A stretch of DNA of 64,000 bases from Ryuthela nishihirai (taxonomy: Eukaryota > Arthropoda > Arachnida > Araneae > Heptathelidae), in the NCBI GenBank assembly GCA_038380435.1, contig JAWZYU010000010.1:47774135-47838134 (forward strand), given 5' to 3'. Both the position numbers and the translations under genes were made by a program. The notes beneath the pieces are model-generated. The model had not been told where the DNA came from, ran no database searches, and saw only the letters and a program-made list of their open reading frames with translations. Shown piece by piece: positions 1-11,309 of the stretch (position 1 is its first letter; the number at the start of each line of letters is the position of its first letter).

Positions 1-504
1 TGCTTGATTTATAGCACAGACAGAGATGACAACATCGACTAGGTTTTCCCTTTTTTTTTTCGTTTTGTCACACCACAGAAGAGATGATGTTTGCTTGAGA
101 ACATTATTACCCACCTATCACTTTCGAACTTTTATTATAACGAGAAGTAGGAAGGTTTCATTTTTTTTCCCGACAAGAACAAGCCAAAGTGATAGGCTAT
201 CATTTTTATCAATGTCTTTTTTTTCAGTATCTGCAGACGGGAAAAAAAGCCCGGATAAATTCTTATTTGCTCTCAGATTCGTCTTATTATTTTCAAAGTC
301 TTGCGAGATCCAAATGAAAAGGTAAAATTAATTCGCAACCGGTTAGTTTTAAGTTTTCGATCCCCGTTAATTTATGATGATGGTGATATGTAACGATTGC
401 GATTTAAAGGCTGGCCTTCTTCATAATAAAGAAAGGCGTCGACGGTTAAATAGGTCGGTTAGCAAAGCAACTAAATCTGAACTTGAACACACTGTTTGTC
501 TGCG
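1..504. other. AT-rich sequence, no recognised feature
   Basis: I see no coding region, repeat family or RNA here. There are short T-runs (about 50-60 and 160-170). The open frames are low-complexity chance frames. Confidence 0.5.
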
Positions 505-878
505 ATTGGGTTGTTTTACCTATCATTGTACTTTCCTTTCCTCAGATGCAAAGGACCAGGTCACAAAGACCCCGAAGGTTCAGAGAAGGTTGAGGAGAAG
601 GATATGTACTGGACAACTGTTAGGAGACAGACGCTAACGCTCCGTCAACGACGTCCAGACTATTCCTTAACGTGCAAAATGTATTGCTCTCCAACACACG
701 GGGGCACAGCTTAACGTCGAATCCGACAGACGGAGGCCTTTCCAAACCTTTCGGTGTCCCCTACTGACCGACAGCAGGGCGGAGTTTTAACGAAGATAAT
801 CTCAAAGCTGGTATAGTTAAGACACGAACATGGGAACTGCAGATTACGAGCCTGGCGAGCTACCAGCTAAGACACATT
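505..878 (-). mobile_element. SINE-A copy, near full length
   Basis: Read on the minus strand, the tRNA-like head (B-box region near 840) comes first and the tail (TTGTTTTACC on plus at 511) last. The conserved body words CCAGGTCACA, AGAGAAGGTTG and CGGAGGCCTTTCC are recognisable with many substitutions. This is an old copy, and its chance open frames are not genes. Confidence 0.8.
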
Positions 879-1254
879 GATGACTCATGTCGAAAATATT
901 CTTCTTCGTTCATTTAGCTCCAGCATTACTTTATTTATATATTTTTTTTAATTTTGTTCCCTGAAACCTTACCATATAATCTGCAACTCACGAATACAAG
1001 CAGAAATCATAAAATTTACTGACTTGTAATGAGAGTACATAACATCAGGTCCGAATCTAGCTGGGGACCCCAAACACTACTTGGAAATTTTTAATAACCA
1101 GACCGGATATAAAAAAAAAACTTGGAAGGAAAAAACGTGTTAACATCTGCCCTGGTTAATTCACAACACATGCACTCACTTTCATCTAAGTTTTATTCCC
1201 TTTTTTTTTCCAGCTTCAGGCAGTCACGGATTTAGTCACACAGAACCACTGCTT

Positions 1255-1421
1255 TGTGTCCCATCCGATGGACTGCCGCCTTTCGAAGCCCATAGGTGCC
1301 CTTTTCTCACAAGGACATAGATTTAGTGGAGATAAATCTCAAAGCTAGCACAGTTGGGACTCGAAACTGGGAACTGCAGATTACGAGCCTCACGCGCTAC
1401 CGACTGAGTCAAACCCCACCC
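1255..1421 (-). mobile_element. SINE-A head fragment
   Basis: This piece holds only the tRNA-like head and the first part of the body: TCCCATCCGATGGAC, GGGACTCGAA, CAGATTACGAGCCT and GCGCTACCGACTGAG. The tail half is missing, so it is truncated at the left. It is probably an old insertion. Confidence 0.75.
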
Positions 1422-1649
1422 CGCTGACAACAGGGTAGCAAAGGTGATATCACAACAAAATAAATCACTGGTTTTTTGGAATGTGTTTTAGAACAGCAGT
1501 TCACAACATTATTTCAACGAATATGATACCAGTAGTAGCTCTATTACACTTTAAAACCTCAGCTCTCATTTTTTATCGCGATTTAACGCATTATTTCCTA
1601 GTATCTTCCTATTGCTTTATATTCTCCTTGGTCGGTTTGTGGATTTGTC

Positions 1650-1905
1650 AAAACAGTTGTTCTATCATATTTTTCGAACGCGACGGCCAAACTTAATGAT
1701 TTACCTGTTAAATGAAAGCTTATGACGTTGGAAGTGTCATAGGCTATAAAAATTAATCCCAATGCTTCTTCCCCCCAATACAAAATGGGTAAATATGAAA
1801 ACGATTGTTCCGCTATATTTTCGGAACGCGAGAGCCTAAAGTAACAAAATATACGTCAAGTGATAGCTTGTGACATGGGGAATATTACAGGTATATAATT
1901 TAATA
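1650..1905. repeat. Two-copy tandem repeat, ~148-bp unit
   Basis: A segment beginning GTTGTTCTATCATATTTTTC near 1655 recurs as GATTGTTCCGCTATATTTTC near 1802. Both are followed by a GAACGCGA..GCC word and then a TGACATT/GGAA-type region. The two units are clearly diverged. No coding content is evident. Confidence 0.5.
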
Positions 1906-1927
1906 ACTATATTTACAGCATTAATTT

Positions 1928-2105
1928 CGTCCCTGTTACCGAGTGGTTAGTGTGCTGGATTACTATGGCTCGAGTTCGAGCCTCGTACCAGGTATTGCTC
2001 TTCTTCCCTGGCATTGTTTCACCTCTCTTATCTATTGGCATTTAACAGGCTCCTGTCAGACCTCTGTGGTAAGCAACTGATTGAGAGTTTTTTTTTTGAA
2101 TAAAA
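1928..2105 (+). mobile_element. SINE-B copy, degenerate
   Basis: The tRNA-like head (CCGAGTGGTTAGTGTG ... GAGTTCGAGCC) is followed by the SINE-B body and the diagnostic CAGGCTCCTGTCAGACC. It ends AAGCAACTGATTGAGAG plus a T-run. It is more diverged than the copies at 38.4 and 56.9 kb. Confidence 0.75.
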
Positions 2106-2990
2106 TTCATAATACTTTCAATTCCGATGCGTGCAAACTAAGATACTTTTTTACCAACAGAATTTTGGTAAAGAGTTTACAATATTTTTCGTTCATTACG
2201 TTACAAACTTCTCTATGATTTCATTATGTAAACAACTACTTTAACACTATTTACTAGAGAAAAATTCCAATAATTATTCCAGTTTTAAGTTTATCTTTTA
2301 GAGTTTATCTTTCAGAAAGAGTGAAACGAAAAAGTTAAAATAACTCGAACATTTGTGTATTTTACCTGAAAAATACACTATAATATTATGTTACTTAATT
2401 TAATAACATTCCAAGTGTTTTTTTTATATTGTGCCATTTTGATAATTTTTTTTGCAAAAGAATCCAAGTGCTTGATCGCTTACAGATATAATACTTGCTG
2501 AAAGATAGATCTTTTCTTCGTAAGACTCTAAAAGTTCAGGGCATAATTCTAACGCCATTCCTCCAGTCTGCCTTTCTTTTTCAATCACAAAGTGCCTACT
2601 TAAATCGAATTACCTTTCCTTTTGCAATTTCGTTTGACGCCGATTATTCCATGGCGTCTGTCATCTTCTAAACTACTAAAATGCATTTGTTTCTCTTTTC
2701 TGTTTGCAGTCAACTTTCCGTCTTCCCAATTCTGCGCTTTTTATCGTCAGAGACTAGACATTTATAAAAACTGTCCCCTGATGTTAATTATGCATATGAA
2801 TATTACGGACACAAGTCTTCGCTAGAATACTATACATTTTTAGAGCATAACTGGATTTGCTAAATTTGATTCTAAAAGTTGTAAAAATATTTCGTATTGA
2901 CATTATTCTATCATCGTTGCTCAGGTTATATGTTTTAAAACTTATTTGTTCTTTTGATTTCTTTCTTTAATCTCTGAATAGTACCTTTTC
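2106..2990. other. AT-rich sequence, no recognised feature
   Basis: No repeat family, RNA or convincing exon is seen. The open frames are short and have no family resemblance. Confidence 0.5.
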
Positions 2991-2993
2991 GTT

Positions 2994-3030
2994 GTGCAGT
3001 GGACTAAATGGCCAGGCGACAAGGAACCTA
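2994..3030 (-). mobile_element. SINE-A scrap beside RTE copy 1
   Basis: The segment GGACTAAATGGCCAGG followed by CGACAAGGAACC matches the tail-proximal word GGGCTAAATGGCCAGGTCAC of SINE-A. It is only about 37 bp long, so this is a word-level match. Confidence 0.45.
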
Positions 3031-3088
3031 AGATACTGTTGATCAGGGGGTCTATGTCCATTAGGCCACCTGGGAAACTGCCCAACCA

Positions 3089-3091
<3 letters not shown>

Positions 3092-3158
<67 letters not shown>
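3092..3158. repeat. (ATC)n microsatellite, 3' tail of RTE copy 1
   Basis: About 22 uninterrupted ATC triplets. They sit exactly at the 3' end of the LINE, where copy 2 has a short version (21474-21493). The run is probably an expanded retrotransposition tail. The poly-Ser and poly-Asp frames across it are artefacts. Confidence 0.95.
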
Positions 3159-3160
<2 letters not shown>

Positions 3161-3170
3161 CAGCCATGGG

Positions 3171-5115
3171 CTACGGAGATCCAACCAGACCGTGCAGTTT
3201 AATTCTCCAAGCATATCTGTCCTGAGCTACATCTGCTGCATCCGGCCACTGTTCACCAATTCTAACAACGTCCTGTTTGACATTGTCTGCCAACCGCATC
3301 CTAGGTCTCTCCCTCCTTCTGAGGCCTCTAGGCACACTGTTCATAACCCTATTCGCCAATCTATAATTATCCATACGGGCAACATGGCCAAACCAGCGGA
3401 GTCTCTCTCTGCACAATATGCTGCTTAAAGGAGGTTGCAGACTCCTTTGCCTAACCTGATCATTAGTTACAAAGTTAAACCACCTAATACCCAAGATACT
3501 GCGTAAGCATCTAGAATCAAAAGCATCTAGTTTCCTGTTATCTTGTTTACACAGCGTCCAAGTTTCACTACCGTAACTAACCCTAGAAAGAACCAAACTA
3601 TTATACAGTCTAATTTTAGTCCTTAGGTGAATACGTCTATTTCTCCACACTCTCCATAGATTCTTAAAAGTCCCAGCAGCAATACCTATTCGTCTGTTAA
3701 TCTCATGCCGCACATCACCAGTATCAGTTACGTAGCTCCCAAGGTAATTAAAATGTGACACCTGCTCAAGACTGCAACCATTCAGATTAACTGAATCACA
3801 GCCTGCCTGACCAATTTTCATCACTTTAGTTTTCTCTCTGTTTATAACCAAACCTACTGTACTACCAGTCTCATCAACAGCTCGAATGAAAGAGTTCATC
3901 TCATCAACATCATTTGCCAAAAGGGCTAAATCATCAGCATTATCTAAATCAGAAATTGTCGTATCTCCAGCCCATTTAAGGCCAAAATCTTTCCCTTGAA
4001 GTGAATTTCGCATAACATAATCAATAACCAAGCTAAAGAGAAAAGGAGACAAAATGCACCCTTGTCGAACACCAGAAGTAATGCTAAACCAATTGCTACA
4101 ATCCTTACCAACTCTCACACACGACTCAGTGTTATTATAGAGAGCTTTCATAATGTTAACTAACTTGTCTGGTATACCACATGATCTCACAATCAACCAC
4201 AAATTATGACGATCAACAGAGTCGAAAGCCTTTTTGAAATCAACAAAGCTAGCAACCAAAGGTTTCTGAAACTCTAAACATTTCTCAAGAATATGCCTAA
4301 GTGAAAATATCTGATCTACACATCCCCTACCACTTCTGAATCCACATTGCTCATCACGCAATTGCCTGTCAACCAGATTATTAATTCTATTAAGCACAAT
4401 CATGGAAAGAACTTTACCTGGAACAGAGAGTAGGCTGATACCCCTATAGTTATCACAAGAACTGCGATCACCTTTTTTGAAAATAGGGATAATAATAGCT
4501 CTGGTAAAATCTTTAGGAACCATGCCTTTATCATAAAAGTTATTCAAAATTTCAGTCACCCAAGTGGTAACCGAAACATTTCCAGCTCTGAGCATTTCCG
4601 TAGTAATTTCATCTACACCTGGGGATTTATGAAGTTTAAGTTTAGAAATAGCCAAAATAACTTCAGAGTGTGTTTTAGGGCCAACATTAAAGCCAACAAT
4701 GCATCTATCATCATTGCAAACAATGGGAGTAGAATTAACCACATTGTTTAGAACATCACTGAAATGCTCAGCCCACCTAGCCATGACAGAATCCTCATCT
4801 TCTATAACCTTACCTTGTTTATCCTTCAATCCCTGTATACCTGTTCGTTTTCTACCACATAAAACATTAACTATCTGGTACAACTCTCTGCTGTTGTGTT
4901 GTCTAACTGCTTCCTCAGCTTTGTCAGCCAGGCCATCAAGCCAAAGATTCTTATCCGTAGCTAACTGATCCTTTACACGTTTATTAAGTTCTTTGTAATG
5001 TTTTCTATTAGGACTAGTAGGGTACTGATTAAGGACATTCCTGCAGTTCCTTCTTTCTGAAATAAGCTCAAATGCCTTATTACTTAAATAATTCTGCCTC
5101 CCCTGATCCTTTTTC
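3171..5115 (-). pseudogene. RTE reverse transcriptase domain, copy 1
   Basis: The frame is open from about 5115 down to a stop at 3171. It shows RT blocks in order: the linker HNSRELYQIVNVLCGRKRTG, FTRAIIIPIFKKGDRSS, SFVDFKKAFDSVDRH (first catalytic Asp), SGVRQGCILSPFLFS, and the C-terminal GHVARMDNYRLANRVMNSVP. The catalytic box reads NADD instead of YADD (codon at 3939-3941), which should abolish polymerase activity. The frame breaks near 5115, where copy 2 stays open. Confidence 0.9.
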
Positions 5116-5116
5116 C

Positions 5117-6239
5117 CTAAAAGATACTGTAAGTTTCCAAAAAAGCCTGTTTAAAATGGTCCCATTCTTCCTCAACTTCAGTATTAAGCAAACCATGACT
5201 GTCATAATGACTTAGTAACCTATCATGGTAAGCTTTAGCTATAACTGGGTCTTTCAGAGCTTCAGTATTAAAGGTAAATTTTTTAACCCTAGCACAACAC
5301 TTTTTAAGTTTAATTTGCAAGACACTTTTAACAAGGTAATGGTCAGATCCAATTTCAGCTCCCCTATATGCCTTGGAATTCCTAACAGAGCTAGCCCATT
5401 TGCTGTTAATTAATATATAACCTATCATATTCTTATGCAGCCCATCAGGTGAAACCCATGTGTATTTATGTATGTCGCGGTGTTTGTAATATGTGTTAGT
5501 TATTCTGAAACTATTGAGTTTACTTACCTGTAGGAGACGTTGCCCATTACCATTGCAGCTACCAATACCAAAAGGGCCTATTACTCCTCCCCAAAGGTCA
5601 GAGTCAGTACCAACTTTGGCATTGAAATCACCTAAAACAAGGGTAAGATCTCCTTTTCTTGACAGAATTCAAAATATCATGCAGTTGTCCGTAAAACCTA
5701 TCCTTCTCATTCTCATCAGCATCCTCAGTGGGGGCATAACAGCAGATAACATTCAAGTCTTTAATGCTTGTCTGAAATTTTGCTGTAAGAAACCATTCAT
5801 TAATGCACTCATATCCTAGAAGAGCATCACTAGGATGTCTGCTGAGAAGGAGACCCACACCTTGGTGATGCTTCCCATCCTCCCTCCCTGTAAAGAGAAA
5901 TTTAAAGTTATTTTTAAGTATTTCCCCTTTACCTGTCCATCTGGTCTCTTGCAAGCCTAGAATATTTAGGTTATAGTGCTGGAATTCCTGCATGAGGACA
6001 TCAAGAGAATAATCTCTATGTAATGTCCTCACGTTCCACGTTCCTGCAGAGAGAAAATGATTAGTAGGTTTTTTAAAGAAATTAGGTTTATTGAGATTGG
6101 TAGGGCCAACAATATCAAACAGCCCCCTGATCGCAGGCATGGGGCAAAGACCTGTTCCTCCTCTGCTAAAGGCTGAAGTCACCGATGCTGGTAGGAACAT
6201 CAGGCACCACCTTCTCAAGTGGACACTTTCAAGAGCCAT
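5117..6239 (-). pseudogene. RTE AP-endonuclease domain, copy 1
   Basis: The endonuclease that nicks target DNA is recognisable from GTWNVRTL, QETRWTGKGEI and GSDHYLVKSVL. The frame is broken near 5657, where the plus strand has an extra T in CTCCTTTTC relative to copy 2. The box that is IDYI in copies 2 and 3 reads IGYI here, losing the conserved Asp. The first in-frame ATG common to the copies is at 6237-6239. An upstream GTG-initiated extension exists, but I doubt it is the true start. Confidence 0.85.
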
Positions 6240-6794
6240 ATGGCCTGCCTGAGACACATTACTCCAGTTTAGGCTTGACGATGTCCAACTAGCTAAGTAA
6301 GGTTCAGGTACCTGCGATGGCCTCTGATTAGGATTATCCACCAGCTGATATAAGGTATCCCATGCCTCTGTTCACTTAGAGCTGGCAACCCAGAAGCAAA
6401 CAGAAAACACAGCAGCAGACTCTCCCTCAACAGATGCCCACCAGTGCAGCAAGTCCAGGATCCATAATCAAGCTCAAATCCATAAACAAGTCCAGTCAAG
6501 TAGGTATAAATGGTCAGCACCAGGACCCTGTGAAGTTGACCACTCCTCAGCAGAGTTGAAAAAAAGAAAAAAATGGCCATAGATGACCATATCAGTAGGC
6601 CATACTGAACTGGCAGCCCTCCCCTTCCGTTCCCTTCCAAAAGAGAATATCTCTTCTGAAAGGTACTAACGGCCTGCAGCACGAGAAGGCGGGATCGGAC
6701 ATTAGGTGCTAGACCTGGCCGGTTCTGTGCATCATCACTAGGGATTGGTACACAGCTCTCCTTCCAGTTTACGCCTAGCTACCATTTACAAGCC
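6240..6794 (-). other. 5' leader of RTE copy 1
   Basis: About 550 bp are shared with copies 2 and 3 upstream of the endonuclease frame. The leader has a stop shortly before the conserved region and only short frames, so it is more likely 5' UTR or promoter than an ORF1. Confidence 0.6.
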
Positions 6795-7159
6795 AAAATA
6801 ATCACAAAGATAATAAAGGAATTCCAAATTTAGTATTCATTATTTGTGATATCTAAATCAACATAATGTCATTTTTATATTCGTTTTGTAATCAATACTT
6901 GCCATGTTAATGTAGGCAACTACATCATTTACTTTTCGACTCAGGGCTACGCCGGCTGCTTTCGTATTGTCAATAGAAATTTTAACATTACGGTCACCAT
7001 CTGAAATCTTAGCATTTACTGTTATAGCAATGACACAAATGCGCATGAGCTGAACTGCACCATTTTAGTTTTTTACTTCATTGACTGATTCTACCAGTGC
7101 AATCAATAGTTGAATATTTTGTTACTTAATGAAAATCTTCATTTGAGTGTTGCAGACTC

Positions 7160-7292
7160 AACACTAAACTTACCTGACAAGATGTATTTTAACTGGATGA
7201 TTTTAACTGGAACGGATTTCAACGGATTTTAACTGGAAGATGTATTTTAACTCAACAAGACTAAACTTATCTGACAAGATGTATTTTAACTG
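7160..7292. repeat. Short tandem repeat around GATGTATTTTAACTGG
   Basis: The word GACAAGATGTATTTTAACTGG recurs about 100 bp apart, with partial copies (GATTTTAACTGGAA) between. It shares the TTTTAAC word with the satellite at 8.5 kb, but I would not equate them on that alone. Confidence 0.5.
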
Positions 7293-7474
7293 GGGTGCAA
7301 ACGTTTCATTTTACCAAGGAAGGATACTTTTGTATGAAGAATTTAAGAACAACATTAGATACGAAAATATAAAATGTGTTGAATACACAGAAAAATGTAA
7401 GCAAGAAACAACTAAATGAAAAACAACAAAAATTACAAGAAAATACTAATACTATATTTTAATATGAAAATTTC

Positions 7475-7560
7475 AGCAATGTATAGCTCAATCGGAAAAA
7501 TGTATATTTTTTTATTTGGACTTGCAAATCAGGGATATCCGGTTCGATCCCACCCGCTGT
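7475..7560 (+). repeat. tRNA-like sequence (decayed tRNA pseudogene or SINE head)
   Basis: An A-box-like TAGCTCAATCGG and a perfect B box GGTTCGATCCC are separated by a loop containing CTTGCAA, which would give anticodon TGC. The anticodon stem does not pair, and AT-rich bases intrude after the A box. This is therefore not a functional tRNA gene. It differs from the SINE-A and SINE-B heads. Confidence 0.45.
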
Positions 7561-7699
7561 CATTTTTTTATAATTCTTTTACTATTTTTTATATTTTATA
7601 TACTCTGCAGAAATTTGTTACAGTTGTCACAGATATTTATTTTAATACAATTTTTTACAATTCGTTTTATACAATTTTTTACAATTCGTTGTAAAATAA

Positions 7700-8500
7700 A
7701 TATATGTAATGAAATGTATATATAATAAATTGATATTGTAAGTTAAACATAACCAAAATAGACAAATGTTAAGTGATAATTTACGAAGAGTAATTCAATT
7801 TAAAATAATAAACAAAATTTTAATTTCCAGTTATAAATTTATGTTTTTGGTTCCTTCCCAAGGAGCCAAACAAATAGTAAACCTATATGCTAGACATAAT
7901 TTTCATGAACAGGTTTTTTATTAATTACCACTAGAATGAAGAGGAAAAATGTATATATTTATATACGTAATTATTAGAGTGGAAGGACGAAATACTGAAT
8001 TGAAGTAAAAAGAACAAAAACATCTATTCGATAGTTTTTTTTTCTCCAAAAATATTTCTTAAATAATGTGTTTTGAAAATAGCTGAAATGGAAAAGAATA
8101 CATGCATTACGAAACGTCTTTTCAGTTCCGTTAGGTTTAATTCAATATCAGTCATCTTTCCACTTTTTTCCTACATCCGAGCCCTGCCTGTAGTAGTCAA
8201 AATGCCCGACCAAATGTTTTACTCACGAGCTGCCAGTGCTCTTGATAGTTCTATTTTTCTGTGACAACTGTAACAAATTTCTGCAAAGTATCCATCAATA
8301 TATCTATAGGGAATTTGTTTTATTTTCTGATGGGATTAAGCTTTTCAATAATTGGAAAAAGAGGAATAAATTAAATTTTATACGGTGAATAGCAGAAGAT
8401 CCATCACAAAAGCATTGAACTCTCTGGTGGTCTATAAGAAATACATATTTCAAAACCTGTTTAAAGTATAGCTGATTCCCATCCAGTTTATCGCCGTTAG
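7700..8500. other. AT-rich sequence, no recognised feature
   Basis: A small direct repeat, ACAATTTTTTACAATTCGTT twice, lies just before this at 7645-7692. Otherwise I see no family or coding signal. Confidence 0.5.
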
Positions 8501-8509
8501 TGATTCCCA

Positions 8510-10620
8510 TTTCAACAACCGTATAAATGACTGAACCATTTTGAGAAGAGAATGGACGATTTTAACAACCATTTAATGGGCATGACTTATTTCAAAAACC
8601 ACTGTAATGATCCATTTTAACAATTATTTAAAACGAATGGACGATTTTAACAACAATTTAATGGGCATGACCCATTTCAAAAATCACTGAAGTGATCCAT
8701 TTTAACAATTATTTAAAAAGAATGAACGATTTTAACAATCATTTAAACGGCATGACCCATTTGAAAAAACCACTTGAGTGATCCATTTTAACAATCATTT
8801 AGAAAGAATGGACGATTTTAACAATTATTTAATGATCATGATCCATTTCAAAAACCACTGGAGTGATCCATTTTAACAATTATTTAAAACTAATGGACGA
8901 TTTTAACAACAATTTAATGGTCATGATCCATTTTAAAAGCCATTGGAGTGATCCATTTTAACAACTGCATAAATTCTGACCCATTTAACAATGATCAAAA
9001 GAGAATGACCGATTTTAACGACCATTTAAAGATCATAACACATTTCAGAAACCATTTGAGTGATCGATTTTAACAACAATATAAATTCTGACCCCTTTTA
9101 ACAATAATCTAAAGCGAATGCCGATTCTAAAAACCATTTTAAAAAAATGACCCATTTCATAAACCATTAAAATTGAGTGACCCATTTTAAAAACCATTGA
9201 AAGGGTTTTCACATTTCAATTATTTGAAATTAATTTTAACCCATTTTAACAACTGCATAAACAGCAGGCCCATTTTTAACAAAGTCATTTTAACCATCAT
9301 CTGAAGAGAATACAAATTTTAACAATTATTTAAAATGCATGAACCGTTTCAAAATTATTTTAAATGGAATGATCCATTTTAACAACCATTGAAAATTCGC
9401 AGCTTTTAATTATTATTAAAGGGGAGTGATCCTTTTTAACAATCATATAGCTGACTGACCCGTTTTAAAAATCAAAAAGAGAATGGACTATTTTGACCCA
9501 GAGTAACAATTCAAAAGGATTGCACATTTCATTTTTTATTCAGAGGACTGATCGATTTTAGTAACTGTATAATTAATTGATTGACCCATTTTTCGCATAC
9601 ATCTAAACCAGCCCATCGAATCTGTAACTCATTGCAAAAGAACTTGTGCTAAAAAAGGAAATAATAAATATACTGAATCTGACTCATTTCTACAAATTTT
9701 TTGACCAAACACTTTTAAGTGCATAACTAACTGATATGCCGTTTACAGTGCTCATTTAAAAAACGTGTATTTTTGTTTTTAAATCAAGATTTGTTTTTGA
9801 TTTTCTTTAAATGTTTTTTTCCAATGCATTACTCGTTTGGAAATGTATGCTTTCGTTTTTAAGCAGAGAATTTTTACTGCTGCTCTTTAACAATAGTTGT
9901 ATAGTGTTTCATAGTGTTCCCTGGGGCTCCGCACGAATCAGATCTTTAGATCAGAGGTTGGACACCTCTGATCTAAAGAGAATACCACTTTTAACAACCA
10001 TTTAAAGGAAATGACCATTTCAAAATCCATTTGAATGGAGTGAACCATTTTTACAACCATTCAGAGGGGTCGCATATTTCAATTATTTTTCAAAGGAATA
10101 GATCCATTTTACAACCGTTCAAAATATATGATTCATTTTAACAACCGTTCAAAATTTGCGATCCATTTTAAAACCATTCAAAATATGTGACTCGTTTAGA
10201 CGATCATTATGAGTGGTGTGACCCATTTAACATATTATGCAAAGGGAAATAATTTAAAAGGCCAGAATCATTTTAATAACAGCCATTTAATGGACATGAA
10301 TAATTTCAAAGACGGTTTAACCTAAGTGACCGAATTTAATAAACATTAAAACGGCAAGGCCCATTTCAACGATCGCAAAGATAGTAAAGCATTAAAACGA
10401 AGTATTAAAAGGGCGATACCAATTTCAGAAAAAATATAAAGGAACAGACTTACTTTAGCATCTATTTAAAGGAAGTGATTGATATTTTCAGCCGTTTAAA
10501 GGAAATGTTCTATTTTTTTTTCAACCATTTAAATGCAGTGATTCGTTTTAACCACTAATTAAAAGAAGTGACCCATTTTAGCAATCATTCAAATGGGGTG
10601 CGCCATTTTAATGACCATCT
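8510..10620. repeat. Degenerate satellite with 85-bp higher-order unit (block 1)
   Basis: The word GAATGGACGATTTTAAC recurs at 8550, 8635, 8720, 8806 and 8891, a period of 85-86 bp. Each unit contains three related ~28-bp sub-units of the form GACCCATTTTAACAACCATTTAAA. Periodicity is clean to about 8980 and then decays, though sub-units can be followed to about 10620. The stretch 9600-9980 is largely unrelated. No coding potential is seen. Confidence 0.85.
9944..9978. repeat. Perfect 15-bp inverted repeat (hairpin)
   Basis: CTTTAGATCAGAGGT and its exact complement are separated by a 5-nt loop (9959-9963). The hairpin lies in the non-satellite interruption of the satellite block. The word CAGAGGTT resembles hAT termini, so it may be a transposon footprint. 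Confidence 0.7.
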
Positions 10621-10810
10621 ATGGCAGTGATGCTCAGCCTCATTCTTACCATGTGACTGACGTGTATTGCGACATTTCCATGTTATATAAATGGTAAAAT
10701 ATTCATATCTCTGCAACTTTTACGATAAACTGTGTATGAAAAAAATATCGCTAGAGATGAATTGTAGATCTCACTCATTTATCTAACTCTCGATTTTTTT
10801 TATCATTATC

Positions 10811-11131
10811 CTAGGGCTGACTCAACTGGTAGGGCACCAGGCTCTTAATCTGCAGTTCCCAGATTCGAGTTCCAGGTTTGCGATTTTTTTTATTCCCCCC
10901 CATCGGTGAGAAAGTTGACCAGATGGGTTTGGAAAGACTGCCATTCATCGGATGAGAGTTAAAGCTATGGCACACGTAGCCATTCCCTGTGCACGTTAAA
11001 GAACACTCTGGATGGCCTTGACGGGATGCTTCCACCTATCTCCTAACAGATGCCCGGTGACTCCCCTTTCCCAACCTTCTCTGAACCCTTTGGATCCCTT
11101 GTGACTGGCCATTTAGGCCATTGGGTGCACG
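10811..11131 (+). mobile_element. SINE-A copy
   Basis: The head has CAACTGGTAGGGCACCAGGC and CAGATTCGAGTTCC. The body words CTGTGCACGTTAAAGAACAC and GGATGGCCTTGACGGGA follow. It ends in GACTGGCCATTTAGGCC without the last ~25 bp of the tail. It is one of only three plus-strand SINE-A copies. Confidence 0.85.
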
Positions 11132-11229
11132 AACCTGCCGGACAGAGTCAAAACAATCCAACCCTTGAACTATATAATAGTGTTCCGTAACATGAACTAT
11201 CACCATAACTTTATTTAAGCAAGTGTGAA

Positions 11230-11300
11230 TGGCCACTGCCTTAGCTCAACTGGTAGAGTAGCTGGCGTGTAATTAAGAGATCTCAAGTCCGGGAGATTTG
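11230..11300 (+). repeat. tRNA-like sequence, weak
   Basis: CCTTAGCTCAACTGGTAGAG is a good A-box region, but the B-box region (ATCTCAAGTCCGGG) is imperfect. It may be a decayed tRNA pseudogene or SINE head. Confidence 0.35.
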
Positions 11301-11309
11301 GTGTGTTTT

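Larger units (their letters stand above)
3092..6794 (-). mobile_element. RTE-type LINE, copy 1 (full length, inactive)
   Basis: This is a ~3.7-kb non-LTR retrotransposon on the minus strand. Its 5' end (near 6794, just after TACGCCTAGCTACC) coincides with the 5' end of copy 2, and its 3' end is the (ATC)n run at 3092-3158, equal to ATG repeats on the coding strand. It encodes an AP-type endonuclease and a reverse transcriptase in what was one long frame. That layout and the trinucleotide-repeat tail fit the RTE/BovB group. It has at least two frameshifts and changed catalytic residues, so it cannot be autonomous. Confidence 0.9.

Noticed and set aside
2942..3428. Open frames with long poly-Asp or poly-Ser runs
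   Set aside because: They are translations of the (ATC)n tail of RTE copy 1 joined to antisense RT sequence.
3994..5413. Plus-strand frames inside RTE copies 1 and 2
   Set aside because: They are antisense shadows of the conserved endonuclease/RT coding strand; similar shadows recur in each copy.
9590..9980. Complete hAT element around the hairpin at 9944
   Set aside because: Only a CAGAGGTT word matches; no second terminus or 8-bp duplication was found.
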